Shown: positions 47,093 to 59,845, numbered from the stretch's first letter. The stretch: DNA of 64,000 nt from Smittia aterrima (GCA_033063855.1 CP093830.1:22568854-22632853), one strand, 5' to 3'. Notes: generated from the sequence alone by a model not told the origin. Numbers and translations: made by a program.

Positions 47093-48193
47093 TTATTTAT
47101 TATTAACTCCCCATTTATTAAAAGCATTAGCTTTTAGAATTTCTAGGTAGCTCTCAAAATCTTCAAATTTATATGGAGAGTTTTTGAAAAGATGCTGCCA
47201 CTGCGAATCAAATGTTTCACGAGACTGTAATTTGACGAAAGAAAACCTTTGAAGAAAATCGTTGAATTGATCGCAAGTGTCGTCTGGAAAGCATTGGCGG
47301 TAGGTTGAATACGACAGCGATGCTTCAAGGATATTTTGTAGTTCACTGTTGCTTAAAATTTCATTCAGTTTTCCCATGTTCTTGCTCTTTCGGAGCTCAA
47401 CAATTCTCCACGGTTCCATCAATCCAAATCGAACTAAATTCATCAAATCGATTAAGTGAAATTTTCTCTCTTCCCAATCATAAAGTAGCCAACGTGCCGC
47501 TGCATAAAAAACTTCAACTTCTAGGTTGATTGCGATGCTATCAAGGTTGAGCCATTTCTTTAGTTCTTCAGGACCAAAATCGAGAAATTCTTCCGAGCAC
47601 ACAACGGTCATGAAAAACTGATGAACTCTGTGCATCATCATATCTTGAATTTTCTCGAAATTACATAATTTCGCTTCGAGATACAGAAGAAATGCCTCCG
47701 ATTCTTGAAACTTATCACCATCTTGAATGAGATTCCAGATCTGTTGCTTCAACAAAGTAACTTCCAAGTACTCAGCTCCCTTTAAAAGTGAAACCAGGTC
47801 ATCTCGTTGAACGTTTTTCGAATTATTTTTCATCCATTCATAAATTTTGTGAAAAACATTTGAAGTAATCCTTGATGAGTCCAACTTTATAACTTTTTCA
47901 TGAATTGATCTTGACTTGAAGAACTCGGAATAGCTTTGAAGTATCAACATGAAACAGACGGCAGTTGTTGAAGACCCGATTTGGATTGAAATGTCAAACG
48001 AATTCGGTGTTTTGAACTTTTCGTTAATCATTGCCATTAAAGATGAACTCTTTCTAATCGAAGGTGAAATCTTCCAGCAGTGTAAGCAGGGGTCAGGTGA
48101 TATGCGATTTATGCTGTAAACTCTCTCCTGGTTCATTGTTTCAAAGTAATCGATGCTTGGGGTCTTAGATTTCCCGAGAGAAAATTCACTCAT
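47093..48193 (-). CDS. BTB-BACK domain protein (kelch-less)
   Basis: A single-exon gene of 366 residues. A BTB/POZ fold (about 40-150, FDISIQIGSSTTAVCFMLI, LQSYSEFFKSR and a later EWMKNN) is followed by a BACK domain (about 155-270; LLYLEAKLCNFEKIQDMM, then NLEVEVFYAAARWLLYDWEER, LMNLVRFGLMEPWRI). There are no kelch repeats after BACK; the chain ends with a non-repetitive tail of about 90 residues. BTB-BACK proteins usually serve as Cullin-3 substrate adaptors, and that role here is inference. The BTB fold is degenerate: the usual D-x-x-x-x-x-H-x-x-x-L-x-x-x-S core reads V-C-F-M-L-I-L-Q-S. The start ATG at 48193 follows an AT-rich leader. I do not recognise a named orthologue. Confidence 0.8.
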   Translation of the reverse strand: MSEFSLGKSKTPSIDYFETMNQERVYSINRISPDPCLHCWKISPSIRKSSSLMAMINEKFKTPNSFDISIQIGSSTTAVCFMLILQSYSEFFKSRSIHEKVIKLDSSRITSNVFHKIYEWMKNNSKNVQRDDLVSLLKGAEYLEVTLLKQQIWNLIQDGDKFQESEAFLLYLEAKLCNFEKIQDMMMHRVHQFFMTVVCSEEFLDFGPEELKKWLNLDSIAINLEVEVFYAAARWLLYDWEERKFHLIDLMNLVRFGLMEPWRIVELRKSKNMGKLNEILSNSELQNILEASLSYSTYRQCFPDDTCDQFNDFLQRFSFVKLQSRETFDSQWQHLFKNSPYKFEDFESYLEILKANAFNKWGVNNK

Positions 48194-51100
48194 TTTGTAA
48201 TTTAAATTTTGAAATAATAAAACTTTGATTGCTTCGAGTGACTTGAAGAAAAATAATTTTTTCTCGCAAACTGAAGCTGCAGGAAATTCTAAGAATGATC
48301 CAAAGAATCATCTGATAAGAAAGAAAGTCCAAGGAAAAGGGTAAAGCGATCGACAATCTCTTGAGTCCTTTTTAACACGTCTTCTTCGTTCTTGTCCGAA
48401 ATGTGAGTGTTTAGAAAAAAGAGTCGAATGATTGTTTGTTGATGCTCTTTTCAAATGTTCCCACAACAGGAAAGGATTTGAGATTTGGACGAACATGAAT
48501 TCCTTGGTAATCTTTTATTTATTTTTTTATGAGATTACATCTAAAGCATTTAGCTCAAATATATGTAAAGCCTCGTTTGCTCTTTCTTGTGCAAATTAAA
48601 TGACCATAAATTTCTCCACCTTGCAGCTCCTTTCGTCTTTTGTTTGTGGCTTGTGTTTTTGTTTAGACGATAAAAGAGTTAAAAGATTTAACTTCTGTTC
48701 GACGGGATTTGCCGGAGATGCGAAGCTGAATTGAATCGCTCGTTTCCGAAATGGATCATCGGCTGTTGTTCATTATGCAAGCGATTTTTTTTGTTGATTC
48801 GCTTGCAGTAGCTTCATTACGACTGATGAAATTCTAAGCACAACCGTCGTATCAAAATAATGTCCTTGAATAGATTGAACGCCAAATTAATGGCTATCGA
48901 TCACAATATTGCACAATTTTCCGGGCCATTGTACTTTCAATCGGCTACGGATTTACCATCAGCCCGTGAAATGAATCGAAACAGTTTTGTGTGTACACGG
49001 AAGATACACGAGACGGAGCCTCTCCCATGCAAAATGTTTCAGATGAAAATCGATAACGATTCTGCATCAACGTCACGCCCGGAAACAATTATTGCGCTTC
49101 CACTCGCAAATGCTTGAATTCAAACGTTCGCCAATTATTTTTCCGCGCAAAGAGACATAAATAGAGCAATCTTCGTTATCATCTCGCAATTGTTTAGTTA
49201 GTTTCCTGAACACGACGATGCTGATGAAAAAAACTCGAGAAGGTTTTATCAAAAGTTTTTCAATTAATTTTTTTTTAATAAATAAAACATTTTGACATGA
49301 AACAAAGTTAAAGTGTCGGAGACTATTTATGGAAGAAGGAAAACTTTTCGTATCAATTTACTTTGATCTCTCTCGTTTCTATCGCGTTGATTAAATCATC
49401 TCCCGAACAATCAACTTATTACATCGATGCGAAATTGGCTGGTAAATGTTTTTTGATCGTAATTGAATTTCAACGTCCATTAACACATCGTTCTTCCACC
49501 CTCGCTGTCAATGCTGTTTGATAACAATTTGTACATTGCTGTGAATTATGCTCGAAACCCCTTCGGGTTGCTTTTCGGCTGCCGGATTCTCGAGGGAGGC
49601 TGGAACGCTGTGACATTAAACGACATAATTAATTCAATTTATGATTTTGCCAGAAACATTTTCTTGCTTGCTTGCTTCAAATAACATGCAAAATTTACTT
49701 CCAAACCGATGCTCAAAGTTTTATTTTTCGCTCCCAAAAGACGAGAAAATAGAAAAATGTTTTCGAGAATCTTTGGAAAAGTTTTTGTTTTCGAGCTCAA
49801 AATGGGGAAGAACGAAAGTAACGTTAGTCAAATATTTTCCTTCATGCTTTGAATTTTCAAAGTAAAAACTTTCCAACATTCCTTCAAACAAGATAAAAAG
49901 AATTTTCTTTCATGAATGCGCATGAAACCGAAGAAATTATCGAACATCAAAATTCGCTGCTTTGAAAATTGAATCAAAAACACCCAAGGGAGAAGACTTG
50001 ACGATTTGAATAAATATTTTTCCTGATATTTTCTTGCTTGATCGAGAATTCGTTTGTGCAATTTGAGATTATGCAAAGTTGAAATTAGGGTTCTGTTAGT
50101 ATTTGTTGTTTTCATAAGTGAACTGTTCATTATAAAAATTGTTAATTTAAGAAAACTTTACTCAATGAAATATTTTTCTGAAACTCAATGCAAATTCTTC
50201 TTAAAATTATAAAGTTTCCCACTAAAAATTTCTTTTCGAATTGATTGAAAAGATTTTTTTATTTTCAAACGAATTCCGATAAAATATTTCTTTTTTATTC
50301 GATGGAGAATCGGCAGACAAAGCAAAGCTGAGTAATGTGATCTTCTTCTCATAAGCTATTGTTGCAGAAAAGAAAGAATTTCAGATCGCTCAGCTTCCAC
50401 GATTGTGATTCACTTTATTGCCACTTACTTAATTTACACTTTACATTGTTCTCTTCCACTTTCTTTGCTTTCTTCTTCTCTTTTTTATCGAGTGAAATTA
50501 TTTTGTCGACATCTGACATTGGGAAAAGCAAAGATTATTCCATTTCACAATAGCTACGATCCACAAGAGAAAACAACAACGCCGTCGCTCCGAGTATTGT
50601 GAAGCAATCCATTTTTCCTCGTCGACGAAGCTCCGCCCTGATTTGCACAGAAAAAAACATTTCGAGTTACATTCGCCACACCCACACGAGACGTGAATGA
50701 ATGAAGCTTATTTATCGAGTATGCAGGATGTGTTTAAAACAAATATTTGCGATCAATTAAAACATTTGTTAATCATTGTATGCATTCGATATCAATTGGA
50801 CGATAATTGAAGGCATTTTCTGTAGTTTGTTCATATCAGCGCAACTGGTTTTGCTTCATCGCCGCAATCGGCCAAGAAGTTTTCATGAAATCGGAGCACA
50901 ATTTTTTTCTTCTTATGTTTGCTGTCCAGTGTCGGATTTTCCTTAGTTAACATTGAAATACTTTAGATACGATTGAAATCTTTCTACATCCCTGTGAGCT
51001 ATGATATCTATCAAAGTTTTGTCTCCACCTACCGAACAACGTTTTTAAGCAATCATGAGGTAGCGCGTAAACATAAATACAAATAATGGATCTGTTGTCA

Positions 51101-51949
51101 AACACTCGCTCTTTCTCAACAAAAAAAATATTTTTATGTCCCTTCAGTCGCTCCCGATTTCTTCCTTCGACATCATAAATCACCTCGACAGCCACTACCA
51201 CAACTTCAACTCTGCGAAACAAACGAAGAAGGATGTGAGTACTCAGCATTTTTCTCGCTGTGGAATGAATGTGTTAATGTTGAGTTTCCTGATTTATCTC
51301 AGTGAATCGAAAACAAAAACACAAATAATAAGAGCAGAAAAATATTCATGAGACTCGAGCACTGCGTCTCACAAAGCTATTCAGCTCGAAGTAAAAGGCT
51401 TTCAGTCCATCTTGCAAAGCAGAAAAAAAACTTTTTTCCTTCACTCGTGTCTCTCCACTTTTATTCGTTGTTTTCTTTTGTTTGTGTGTTGAAAAAAAAG
51501 AAGAGAAGTAACAACAATAATACGAGATAACAAAAATCCAAACAACCCAATCGTTGGCGTTTCCAGCAGCATGCAATTTATTGCTTGGTTGTGACTTGTT
51601 TGTTATGTTTGAAAACATTTTTTTTTCTCGTGGTTTGTGTTTACATACCAAACCATACATCTAAAGAGACCAAACAACGAGGGTTGAGTATGATGATGAA
51701 AACAAAACGAGAACTATGAGAACTCGCCTGTTCCATGAATGGGATATCTCGCCTATAGCCACAAGCCAGCTTTTCTCTTACACTGTGACAGTTGGAAGTA
51801 GCAGTTTGATTTCTGAAGTTGTTAATGTTTGTTGCTTAACAGATGCAGTCGTGGTTTAACGAGAAGAGCGCGCTCAGAAAAAAAAGAAATGAAACCAGTG
51901 CAAATTTAAAAGAAAATCACGAATAAGAAAATATTAAATAAAATTATAA
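48194..51949. other. Gene-poor region upstream of FoxQ2
   Basis: 3.8 kb without convincing coding sequence; reading frames here are short and lack family features. It is probably cis-regulatory for FoxQ2. A canonical forkhead core TGTTTAC lies at 51638-51644, about 300 bp before the start codon. Confidence 0.5.
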
Positions 51950-53344
51950 ATGGATGTGAGATTATTAAAAATGTGTGATTCCAAAGAAAGTGAGATTAAA
52001 TTTCATTTGGAAGGATCGAACAATATTTTGGATTTAAATCAAAATCATAAAATTCATAAAGTGCACTCACCATCTCCGATTCATTCATCGTCGTCATCAG
52101 TATCATCAGTTTCACCCGCTGAAGCTCCACCAGCGGCTCATCAGCCATCTGATCCATCTCTAGTGCCTGATTTAAATCAACACACGTCGAGTGGATTTGA
52201 GAGACCGACGGAGCCCTTCTTTCCAATCCCAGTGAACAGTACTAACGGCATCTCACCAATGGATCAATATCGACTTCAATTTTATAATTACGCGATGGTC
52301 GAGAGACTTCGAAATCAAAACAGTTCGAATCTTCAACATTTGTATCAGCCTGTTGCTGCTTATGGATCACGACTTGCCTTATCTATGTCTTTATTTCATA
52401 ATCGAGTTTTCCAACCGGAGGAGCCGAAACCACAACATAGCTACATTGGTCTTATAGCGATGGCCATTCTAAGCGCACCCGATCAAAAACTGGTGCTATC
52501 AGATATTTATCAACACATCTTAGATAATTATCCTTATTTTCGAAGTCGAGGCCCGGGCTGGCGAAACTCAATTCGTCACAATCTATCTCTGAATGATTGT
52601 TTTATCAAATCAGGCCGATCAGCTAATGGAAAGGGCCATTATTGGGCTATTCATCCAGCAAATATCGATGACTTCAAAAAGGGCGACTTTCGACGTCGGA
52701 AAGCTCAAAGAAAAGTGAGAAAACATATGGGACTAGCTGTCGATGAAGACGGAACTGACTCACCGAGTCCACCGCCTTTGACTTTGACTCCTCCGCCAGG
52801 AATGGGATTTCCAGCATCAGCCTTTAGCTTTCGATTTGGTGGTGAACCTCATTGGAGTCCAACTGTTCCAATCAACGCAGCAACTTTCTACACGCACTCT
52901 TCACGAAAACGACAATTTGATGTTGCGTCGCTGTTAGCTCCAGACAATGATGACCAAACAAGAATCGAATCATTTCAAGCCAGTAAGAGACTTCACATAG
53001 CATCAAGTCAAGAGCAAGAAGATGAAGATATTGATGTCGTAGCTAATGATGATTCAACAAATGATGATCACCGTCGGGTAACGTCAGAAACAAAAACTGC
53101 GGAGGAGAATTTTTATGCGAGTCGTCAACCATCGTGGATGCAACATCTGCCGTTAGTTAATGCAATGGATCCGCGGATAATTGGTCGCTGTTATGGACAA
53201 TACATGGCTCAACATCACGTCGCGAATAAAAGACTGTTCAATAACTTAAGCTTCAATCATTCAAGTCTCGTTGACGATGGAAATAAATTTCCTGAAAGCA
53301 GTGAACGGGGACTCGTCGACGCGGGCAAACGTGATGTGGAGTAA
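51950..53344 (+). CDS. FoxQ2: Forkhead transcription factor FoxQ2
   Basis: A single exon of 464 residues. The forkhead winged-helix domain (about 163-260) contains the recognition helix WRNSIRHNLSLNDCF and wing sequence NGKGHYWAIHP. The extension FRRRKAQRKVRKHMGL is characteristic of FoxQ2. The C-terminal half has an EH1-like repressor motif (QFDVASLLAPD, about 326-336), which in FoxQ2 proteins recruits Groucho. The N terminus is Ser/Pro-rich. FoxQ2 patterns the anterior neuroectoderm and, in insects, brain and labrum; the Drosophila orthologue is fd102C. The start could be 51950 or the Met at 51971 (MCDSKE). Large flanking gene-free regions suit a developmental regulator. An AATAAA follows at about 53410. 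Confidence 0.9.
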   Translation: MDVRLLKMCDSKESEIKFHLEGSNNILDLNQNHKIHKVHSPSPIHSSSSSVSSVSPAEAPPAAHQPSDPSLVPDLNQHTSSGFERPTEPFFPIPVNSTNGISPMDQYRLQFYNYAMVERLRNQNSSNLQHLYQPVAAYGSRLALSMSLFHNRVFQPEEPKPQHSYIGLIAMAILSAPDQKLVLSDIYQHILDNYPYFRSRGPGWRNSIRHNLSLNDCFIKSGRSANGKGHYWAIHPANIDDFKKGDFRRRKAQRKVRKHMGLAVDEDGTDSPSPPPLTLTPPPGMGFPASAFSFRFGGEPHWSPTVPINAATFYTHSSRKRQFDVASLLAPDNDDQTRIESFQASKRLHIASSQEQEDEDIDVVANDDSTNDDHRRVTSETKTAEENFYASRQPSWMQHLPLVNAMDPRIIGRCYGQYMAQHHVANKRLFNNLSFNHSSLVDDGNKFPESSERGLVDAGKRDVE

Positions 53345-56300
53345 ATTTTTGTGAAAGTTAGTTGACGAATCAGTTCATCTTCTAAAAATCTATTTGTGGA
53401 CTCAACGTTTAATAAAATCTGTTTAGTGTAAAAAAAAATATGTAAAACTTGAATAAAAAATTTAGAATCCTTGATTGTTCAGTACATCGTCGCATTTACT
53501 TGAAAGACGCTTGATTTCTTGCAGCCATAAAGGTGAAAATGCATTCGTCGCACTTGAAAATCAAACTCAATATCAAAGTCAATAATAGAGAAATAGGTTC
53601 GAGTCTCAAGTGATGAAAATATCGACACCAAAGTAAACATTCATCTCCGTCGATCAATGATCGTTTCTAAATATTTGTTCAGAAGTGCCACTTGAAATAT
53701 TGATTTTATATTTGTATTTTACATTCTCAAATGGATCACTTTTACAGTCTCTTCGAGTTCGAGTGCGCGACGGCATCGAGAGGGAATGTCTAATTTGAAA
53801 TTTATGAGGATTGTTTGAAAAGGTTTATTTATCTGGAACAGAACAAGAGAAAAACGAGCTAAAAAATGACTTATCATCATTCGAGCAAAGTGCTTTTCGA
53901 TTTTTAATGCTTCGAGAAGTTTGTTGGCAAAATATTTAATTTGCAGAAAATGGTGTGAAAGACTTCTCTTCAAGTGGGGAATCTTCCGAGAATCCGAGAA
54001 GATGTTTACCTTAAGACTTTTTAAGAGGATTCTTCTTTGCATTGATTTGTGTTAGTTTGAATGGGATTAGTTTATGGACATTTATAAATTAGGTTTCAAA
54101 TGATTGAATGTAACTAACGAACGATCTGGCGAAAATTCAATTACATTCAGACTTTCACCTCAAACTCTAGAAATCTGAACGAAAACACGCGAGCAAAGCC
54201 GATCATAAGAAATTATTAATCCTTGATTATATTTCCGACTTCTTGTCTTTCCACACGACAACTGAGTTTCATGAAAAGGTTTTTTCCTAGGATCGGAAAA
54301 ATTACGGAATTACGACAACAACGAGTCGTTCACCAAGCAACGATCCGAGTAAATGCGATTACGAGAGGTTTGTACTTCTTTTATCAGAAACCACCAAAGT
54401 TGTAATCCGAGTATCATTCATCTCATGGGATTTTCAATTTCCACCCGCCAACAACCCCAGCAGCAATGCATATGTTCGCTCGGCTCAAACACGTAAACGG
54501 CAGCAAAGAAAAAATTATGCCAATTGTAGTATTTGATGCTTAATAATACGGTTAATCATCACGAAATTGAATTCTTTGTGAATCCCCTCGACGGCGAAGA
54601 TTTAAAATTTCGTCGGGCGGAAAATTTGTAATCACTATTTAATCACAAATTCATTTTGCTGTTGCTTTGTTACAGAGGAAAACATACAGACGATGAAGAC
54701 TTATGAATATCAAAAACGGAGAAATGAGATTAAAGGATACGATAAGCTGATGACAAGAATGAAATGTTTTCATTGGTTTTCTTGTAAACTTCTTCACATT
54801 TCAAGGACCGCTCTCGGATTCTTGTGAACAAGAAATGTCCCATTGAGTGATCAAAATCTAACGAATTGCCTTCTCAACCATAAAAAGTTAAACCGAAATC
54901 GCACTGCGGACAAAGAGCATGTTGCTAATTCAAGTAAAATGCTCTCGTCATTCGACTCTCGTCTCGTCCCTGGTGCCATTTATATTAATTGTAATGTAAA
55001 GCTTCTATTATGATTAGCGAACAACGAAGAATCTATTGACAACGTGTTCACAATAGATTGGTTACAAAAACATTTAAAACTGTTATTGTTGTGCGTCTCG
55101 AAGCCGATGGGAGGTCTCGAATTACTCTTCTGGCTCAGCAGATAATAGAACCAAATGAATGTTTCATTATGTTCCACTAAACTACTTAATAATATCTTTT
55201 TCAGGCGAACTGATCTCATTTAAGCAAACACTTTCGAAGTGAGATGAGTTGGTAGAAGAAATGAGAGAATCATTGGAGCAATATCTTAAGATTCGAAGAA
55301 AAAATATTCAACCAAAGGAGAAAAGTTTCATTTTCTTGAATAATTTTTTTTCTGGTCGACAACTAAATTCATTTTATTTACTTGGAATTTATGACTTTTG
55401 AAGAGAGATTGACGTAATTTTTCAATCACCCCCTTCATCCCTCCCCGCTGTGGACCATTTGCAATCCAACAATGGAAACATAAGCACATACAAACTAATG
55501 TGTTTATTCAAATATCAACAAATCAGGCTTTTGAAGGAGTCGAAGCGACGGCAGTTGAATTGAAACATTTTCTCGTTCACGGCACCAAGGAGGGCGAGAA
55601 CAGCAGAGACTGCGCTGAGGGAAATGAGCGATTATTTTAATGTTACGGCATCACTTCGGGCGCCCTAATTGCAACTGAATTACTGTGAAAACTGGTGTGG
55701 CCAATGACGCGGAAGGTGATTTTGTGTAATCGATGTGGAAGAACTCGAGTGAATCTGTTAATGAACTGCATACGGCGATGGGAAAAGTCGAGATGTATCG
55801 ACCCCTTGCGGAAATTAAATCAAAGTATTGTTGTCAAAACACAAATGTGCTTATCGCAACTTAATCAAAATGTTGTCTGACTCTCTCTCTTGATCTATCG
55901 TCAACTGAAGTCTTTCGTTATGTTCAAGAGCGTAAAATACTTGAACACTCAGTGCGTCTTCTCAAGCATTTGCAACTGAACATCTCAATATTGACTTGCA
56001 GCTACCGGAATTCGAACGTCGGCCAAATATGCGCAACGACGACTAAACAAAAGCGACGATTGCTAAGTGCAGCAAGCTCTTCCTGTTTGCTGAATTTTTT
56101 TTTGTATTCAAATGCATTAAAGGCTTTCACAGCAAAACACACCACATCAAACAAACGATCTCTCAATTAATAATCCATCGATGTTATCATTTTCGTAATT
56201 TATACGTCGAGTTTATTAAAAGTGTATAATAACAAATAAAAGTTTCTAATCATCATCGTGAAGTCTCGAACAATGTTCGAGTAGAAAGGCATTTAATGTA

Positions 56301-57451
56301 TTCAACATATCATCATCGTACTAATCCAAACAACTCAATAGCGTTGGATAATGACGAAGAGGTGTTATTTATTTTATATCGAGCTAAAGCCTTTTTTCCG
56401 ATGAAACCGAAAACATGGACTCGGGGGGAAGCGTCAGTTAAGAGCTTTGAAATATCCCGAGTCACGTCTGTATTTGCTATCGACACTCTTGACGGTTTTC
56501 TTCCATCTCAACCAACGAAATTTAAGGCCAAAGCGCAAATAAAATCAAAAGATAAATAACACAACAATCGAGAACAAGAGGCGAAATGTGCTGACTAATA
56601 ATTCAATATATGTTGGCGTTTGTTTTCTGAGCTTGATGGCTGTAGGTTTCCAAAGAAACACAAGAAAAGAAAACAATTTGGACTCGGCCTCCTTCACAAT
56701 GGGCTTGACATGACATTATAATTTTAAGTTTTATTGATATCATAACACAGCCGCCGCTCGTTTGATTTTTTTATACAAGATAACGAAATAATAACCATCA
56801 ACAATTAAGGAGAGAAGAAAATATAAAAGCATAATGAAACATGAAAGCAAGCCGCGCCATTGCTCGAATTTTATTGTTGGAAAGCATTAGCGTGAGTTGC
56901 GCTGGAACTAATCATGGCAAATTTTGACGAGAGTGGAAGTTGCCTTATGGCGTAAAGAAATTATAAAACGCGGATCTTATAATCTATCATAGACAAAAAG
57001 AAACATTTTTATTTTTAAGCCGCCAAATGAAATTTTTGACTATTTTGGCCCGGAGGTTTCTTTTATTTGCGCAGATATTCGATCACGACTTGACTGACCA
57101 TTCATGATTTTTAAAGCGCAGATGGAAAACTTCGAAACAAAAATCTGAATCTGAAATAAAGTATGGACGGACCAGTTACGGCCTCTTTTGATGGGATTTT
57201 CATAAAAATGCTTTCAAGTTAATGTGGAAGAGAAAAAATACCGACTTCGTTTTTAAACGAAACTTTATTCCTACGAATTCTTTTGATCCATTTCACACGC
57301 TCATTCGATTTAGTAGTTGCCACATTCTTTAATTTGATTTTGTTTACACTTTTTTTCGGTTTGATTCGTGGAAAGCTGCCGAACTCGTTTAAATTTTTCG
57401 CTAAGATTCCTTGAAAACGTTTGAACGTTAAATTTTATTATTTTTAATTTT
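53345..57451. other. Gene-poor region between FoxQ2 and the OA1-like receptor
   Basis: 4.1 kb with only short chance reading frames. No RNA gene, repeat family or coding exon is recognisable. It may hold enhancers of FoxQ2. Confidence 0.5.
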
Positions 57452-58641
57452 TTAAACAAATGGACATTGAATTGAGTATCGAAGAAAATTGATTCGTGGT
57501 CGATTTCGAGAGAATGAATAAGTTTCTTGGATAGGTGTGTTGTGTAGAAGAGGAGACGTTTCGTTTGAAGTTTGAGGAACCCTCCGAAACCGTCGTCTAT
57601 AGAATCCTGTAAAGCAGTTGTTGCTCCACTTGCGATAAACTAACACGTTGAGAAATGCTTGAAGAGGATTCAATACTGCCATTATGTACCAACTTGTAAT
57701 TATTACACGAATCGGAAGACGAAACCACATTGTCCACATAAGAATTCCATTGAGAATATTTGGCAGCCAACAAATGTAGAAAACGATATTTATCAATGAA
57801 AATTTTATCTTGAAAATGTCATGAATTTTTCTTTCTTCGTTTGTGTATCGTCCATAACGTTCAATCAGCGTTCTATCAACTTCCTTGCTACACTGAACGT
57901 AAATAATTGGATTAGCGATCATGACTATAAGAATTGGTCCATAGTTCAAAACGTAGTTTGGCATAACTCGTATCAAAGCAGTTTGCAAGTCGTGAATATC
58001 GTGACAGCTAAAATTAAAAATATTTAGATAAGATTTTGTTAGTCGAGAAGTCGAACTTACTCTGCATCTGGAACATACAAGCTCGTTGTTCCAATCGCTG
58101 TAAATATAACTGCAACTGACCACACAAAGAAATGAAAATCTCTTTCTCGAGTTATTTGACTTCTTAGAGATCGTTTCATGTTCACAGCATAAACTAATGT
58201 CCAAAGCCAAGTTGCCGTGTAGAAAAGTTGAATCCACGCTGATGTGACAGAACAAAATACGACGCTAACTGAATCGTCATCGAAAGGCATAATTTCCCTC
58301 AAGAAAGTCCAAAGTGATGATCGAATGAAGATTCCAATTGAAGCAAACAAATCAGAATAAGCAAGTGCGACAATAATTTTTCTGCCAAGAGAACTCCTTG
58401 CACTTCCAATATTTTCTTCTTTTCTAACAAATATTTGATACAAAGAACCGAGGATACCGATTGTTGATGAGATCAGCGTAATAAAGATGTATGACTCACG
58501 ATGAAATTGATTCATAAGACGAAATGCGAAGTCTGAATGATTTCGATGATGACAGCTAAATCAATCAAGATTTGAGTCAAATATTTCTTAAATTAATCAA
58601 ATATTCTCTCACCAAAATGTTTGAATCGTTGGATCTGCCAT
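57452..58641 (-). CDS. GPR143: OA1 / GPR143-like G-protein-coupled receptor
   Basis: Minus exons 58641-58613, 58555-58061 and 58007-57452 give 359 residues with seven hydrophobic spans. The N terminus (MADPTIQTFCCHHR) closely parallels vertebrate OA1. Later blocks agree too: SDLFASIGIFIRSSLW, SAWIQLFYTATWLW, NYVLNYGPILIVMIANPI, then YTNEERKIHDIFKIKF, ICWLPNILN and MAVLNPLQAFLN. GPR143 is an intracellular (melanosome/lysosome-related organelle) receptor proposed to respond to L-DOPA and to control pigment-granule biogenesis. The tail carries a cluster of basic residues and TSPLL, possibly a dileucine sorting motif. The short first exon was chosen because it restores the TFCC start in phase. 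Confidence 0.9.
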
Positions 58642-59141
58642 TGTTTGCTATTTTCTGCCTTCCTCAATATTTCAAGAATCGATTGTCACTTGAGCTTGAA
58701 CCAAACACAACTGCATAAAATGTAGAAAATGAAAAGAGAATCGGAGAGAAGCCGTTCAAGTTGCGAGACAACTTTTATATGATGTGACTCGATTGCAGAG
58801 TCGGGAAGCATTTAAATTTAAAGAAATTAAAATCTTAAATTTCAATAGAAAAACTTGCTCCATGTCTGGACTCGCGCACTCAAGCAAATATTTATTTTCA
58901 TGAGAGAATGATAAGAAATTTTGATAAGAAATTCCTTTAGAAAGAGTGAACTGCTCATTTAATGTGATTCATTCAATGGAAGCTGCTTCACCATAAATTG
59001 GATTTAGGATTTAAATTTATAAATCGCAATTTCTAGTGATAAGAGCGATAGCAGCAATGTTTTGAAACGCTGCTCGTGAAATGCAATTATTATAAACAAA
59101 TCTCGTGAGATATTTTTTTATTTTGGTTTGCAAGTGAATTT
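58642..59141. other. Intergenic region upstream of the OA1-like gene
   Basis: 500 bases of AT-rich sequence. A TATA-like TTATATGATG on the minus side is too weak to call. Nothing else is seen. Confidence 0.4.
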
Positions 59142-59434
59142 TTATTTTGATGTATTCCAACGAGATCCAATAGTTTGAGAGTTCATCTTGTCACTTCGAG
59201 AAAGCGGTTTTAAATGCGCAGCATCGACAATGTCCCTAAAAAATGAAGAAAATATTTTAAGTTCTTTGTTTTTTGTTTGTTTGATTATTCTTACTTGAAT
59301 TCGTCATAAGATTTTGTGCTGTTCACGGCTCTAAGCTTCGCATCGTTACGAAGTCGATAGAGATCATCTGATTTTATTTTATCCAAACATTCTAATGTTA
59401 GTTGCTTAATTTCCTGGATCGTGATTTTATCCAT
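59142..59434 (-). CDS. Mini CCDC103-like dynein attachment factor (77 residues)
   Basis: Minus exons 59434-59295 and 59235-59142 join in phase to 77 residues. The whole product matches the N-terminal region of CCDC103 (DNAAF19), the dynein attachment factor. The shared pattern is an alpha-helix with NDAKLRAVNSTKSYDEFK, then IVDAAHLKPLSRSDKM and an RWN ending. CCDC103 binds microtubules and is needed for outer-arm dynein assembly in motile cilia and sperm flagella. Here the second half, the RPAP3_C-type domain, is absent, and a stop follows directly (RWNTSK-stop). In flies a role would be expected in chordotonal neurons and sperm. It could be a genuine short family member or could continue through an alternative exon not found here. 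Confidence 0.8.
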
Positions 59435-59845
59435 TTCTGCGAGAAAGAAAATAGTTCAATAACAAATTATTAGTTTCCATGACGACTGAGAATATTTTTT
59501 CATTTTAATACGGCTCCAAAATTAAAGAAAATCTAATAATAAATATTTCGCGAAAGATTGCATTTTTAGTGACAAGGTTGATGACCACAATAAGTTTTCC
59601 TTGCCAGTAAACAAATGAAGGTCTAATTACAAAAATAAAGAAACTGACACGTTGCTGGCTTGAACTTGAAATCCAGACAAGAAAACCTAGTGAATGAAAT
59701 GTCTGGTCCAATTAGCAATTCAAATTTAAAGCAAAAATATTCTTGGTAAACTGATATAAATTTCGATAACAATTTGCTTACAGTGGCACAGTTTAAAGAC
59801 GTTTCGTCGAAGTAAATGTATCTTTTTCAATTGAAATCGGGAAAT
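59435..59845. promoter_or_regulatory. Divergent promoter region, CCDC103-like / GPx-like
   Basis: About 380-410 bp between divergent genes. No TATA box and no other feature recognised. Confidence 0.35.

Noticed and set aside
48860..49117. 85-codon plus-strand frame upstream of FoxQ2
   Set aside because: No recognisable features and no splice partner; gene-poor context.
53590..53615. tRNA B-box-like GGTTCGAGTCTC
   Set aside because: No A box at the correct distance and no cloverleaf arms could be formed.
56296..56559. 87-codon plus-strand frame before the OA1-like gene
   Set aside because: Lacks any domain, flanked by non-coding sequence; probably chance.
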